NCBI GenBank assembly: GCA_026710105.1
Contig: JAPORR010000112.1
Span: 1 to 53,432 of the forward strand
From: Alphaproteobacteria bacterium
Lineage (GTDB): Bacteria > Pseudomonadota > Alphaproteobacteria > Bin95
Reading direction: 5' to 3'
DNA length: 53,432 bases
In this document: positions 53,365-53,432 of the stretch, piece after piece
Layout of the letters: every line of letters starts with the position of its first letter
Position numbering within the stretch: the first letter of the stretch is position 1
Translations under genes and position numbers: made by a program
Notes under the pieces: model-generated
Seen by the model: only the letters and a program-made list of their open reading frames with translations
Database searches by the model: none
What the model was told of the DNA's origin: nothing

Positions 53365-53432
53365 ATGGGCGTATTAGCAGGCAAGGTTGTTCTGGTAACG
53401 GGTGCGGGCCGCGGTATTGGGCGCGAGGTGGC
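53365..53432 (+). CDS. short-chain dehydrogenase/reductase (SDR), truncated by window end
   Basis: MGVLAGKVVLVTGAGRGIGREV: TGxxxGIG Rossmann motif; continues beyond 53432. Confidence 0.85.
   Translation, partial: MGVLAGKVVLVTGAGRGIGREV

Noticed and set aside
52965-53384. 139-aa minus-strand ORF upstream of the dipeptide SBP gene
   Set aside because: No recognisable motif, Pro/Arg-rich, and overlaps the SDR gene start; likely non-coding.

Overview
GC-rich alphaproteobacterial chromosome segment, almost wholly coding and mostly on the minus strand. From left to right it holds: a two-subunit TPP-dependent decarboxylase; an MFS transporter; the ptsN-hpf-rpoN-lptB-lptA-lptC-kdsD-rnd block; mutL-pgi-(DUF3035)-lspA-ileS; dksA, gltA, gltX, lexA; a DMT transporter and a quinone oxidoreductase; der-bamB-TPR; DUF2794; VOC; GST; a TCA-cycle block in which transcription runs mdh-sucCD-odhAB-lpdA; an MFS transporter, zapE and a COG4091-type oxidoreductase; and two ABC importers (branched-chain amino-acid type and dipeptide type). 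I found no convincing CRISPR array, tRNA, rRNA, prophage or transposase, and no clearly new multi-gene system. The best observations are signs of local gene disruption. (1) A 59-bp tandem duplication with 3-bp edge microhomology frameshifts the normally essential lptB; deleting one copy restores a perfect ORF. (2) A decayed N-terminal comEC remnant lies between gltX and lexA. (3) A COG4091-like oxidoreductase lacks its N-terminal Rossmann glycine loop, with an in-frame stop just upstream. (4) A possible degraded coding fragment lies at about 29.1-29.35 kb. A canonical alphaproteobacterial SOS box (GTTC-N7-GTTC) precedes lexA. Family assignments rest on motif and sequence recall, not on searches.
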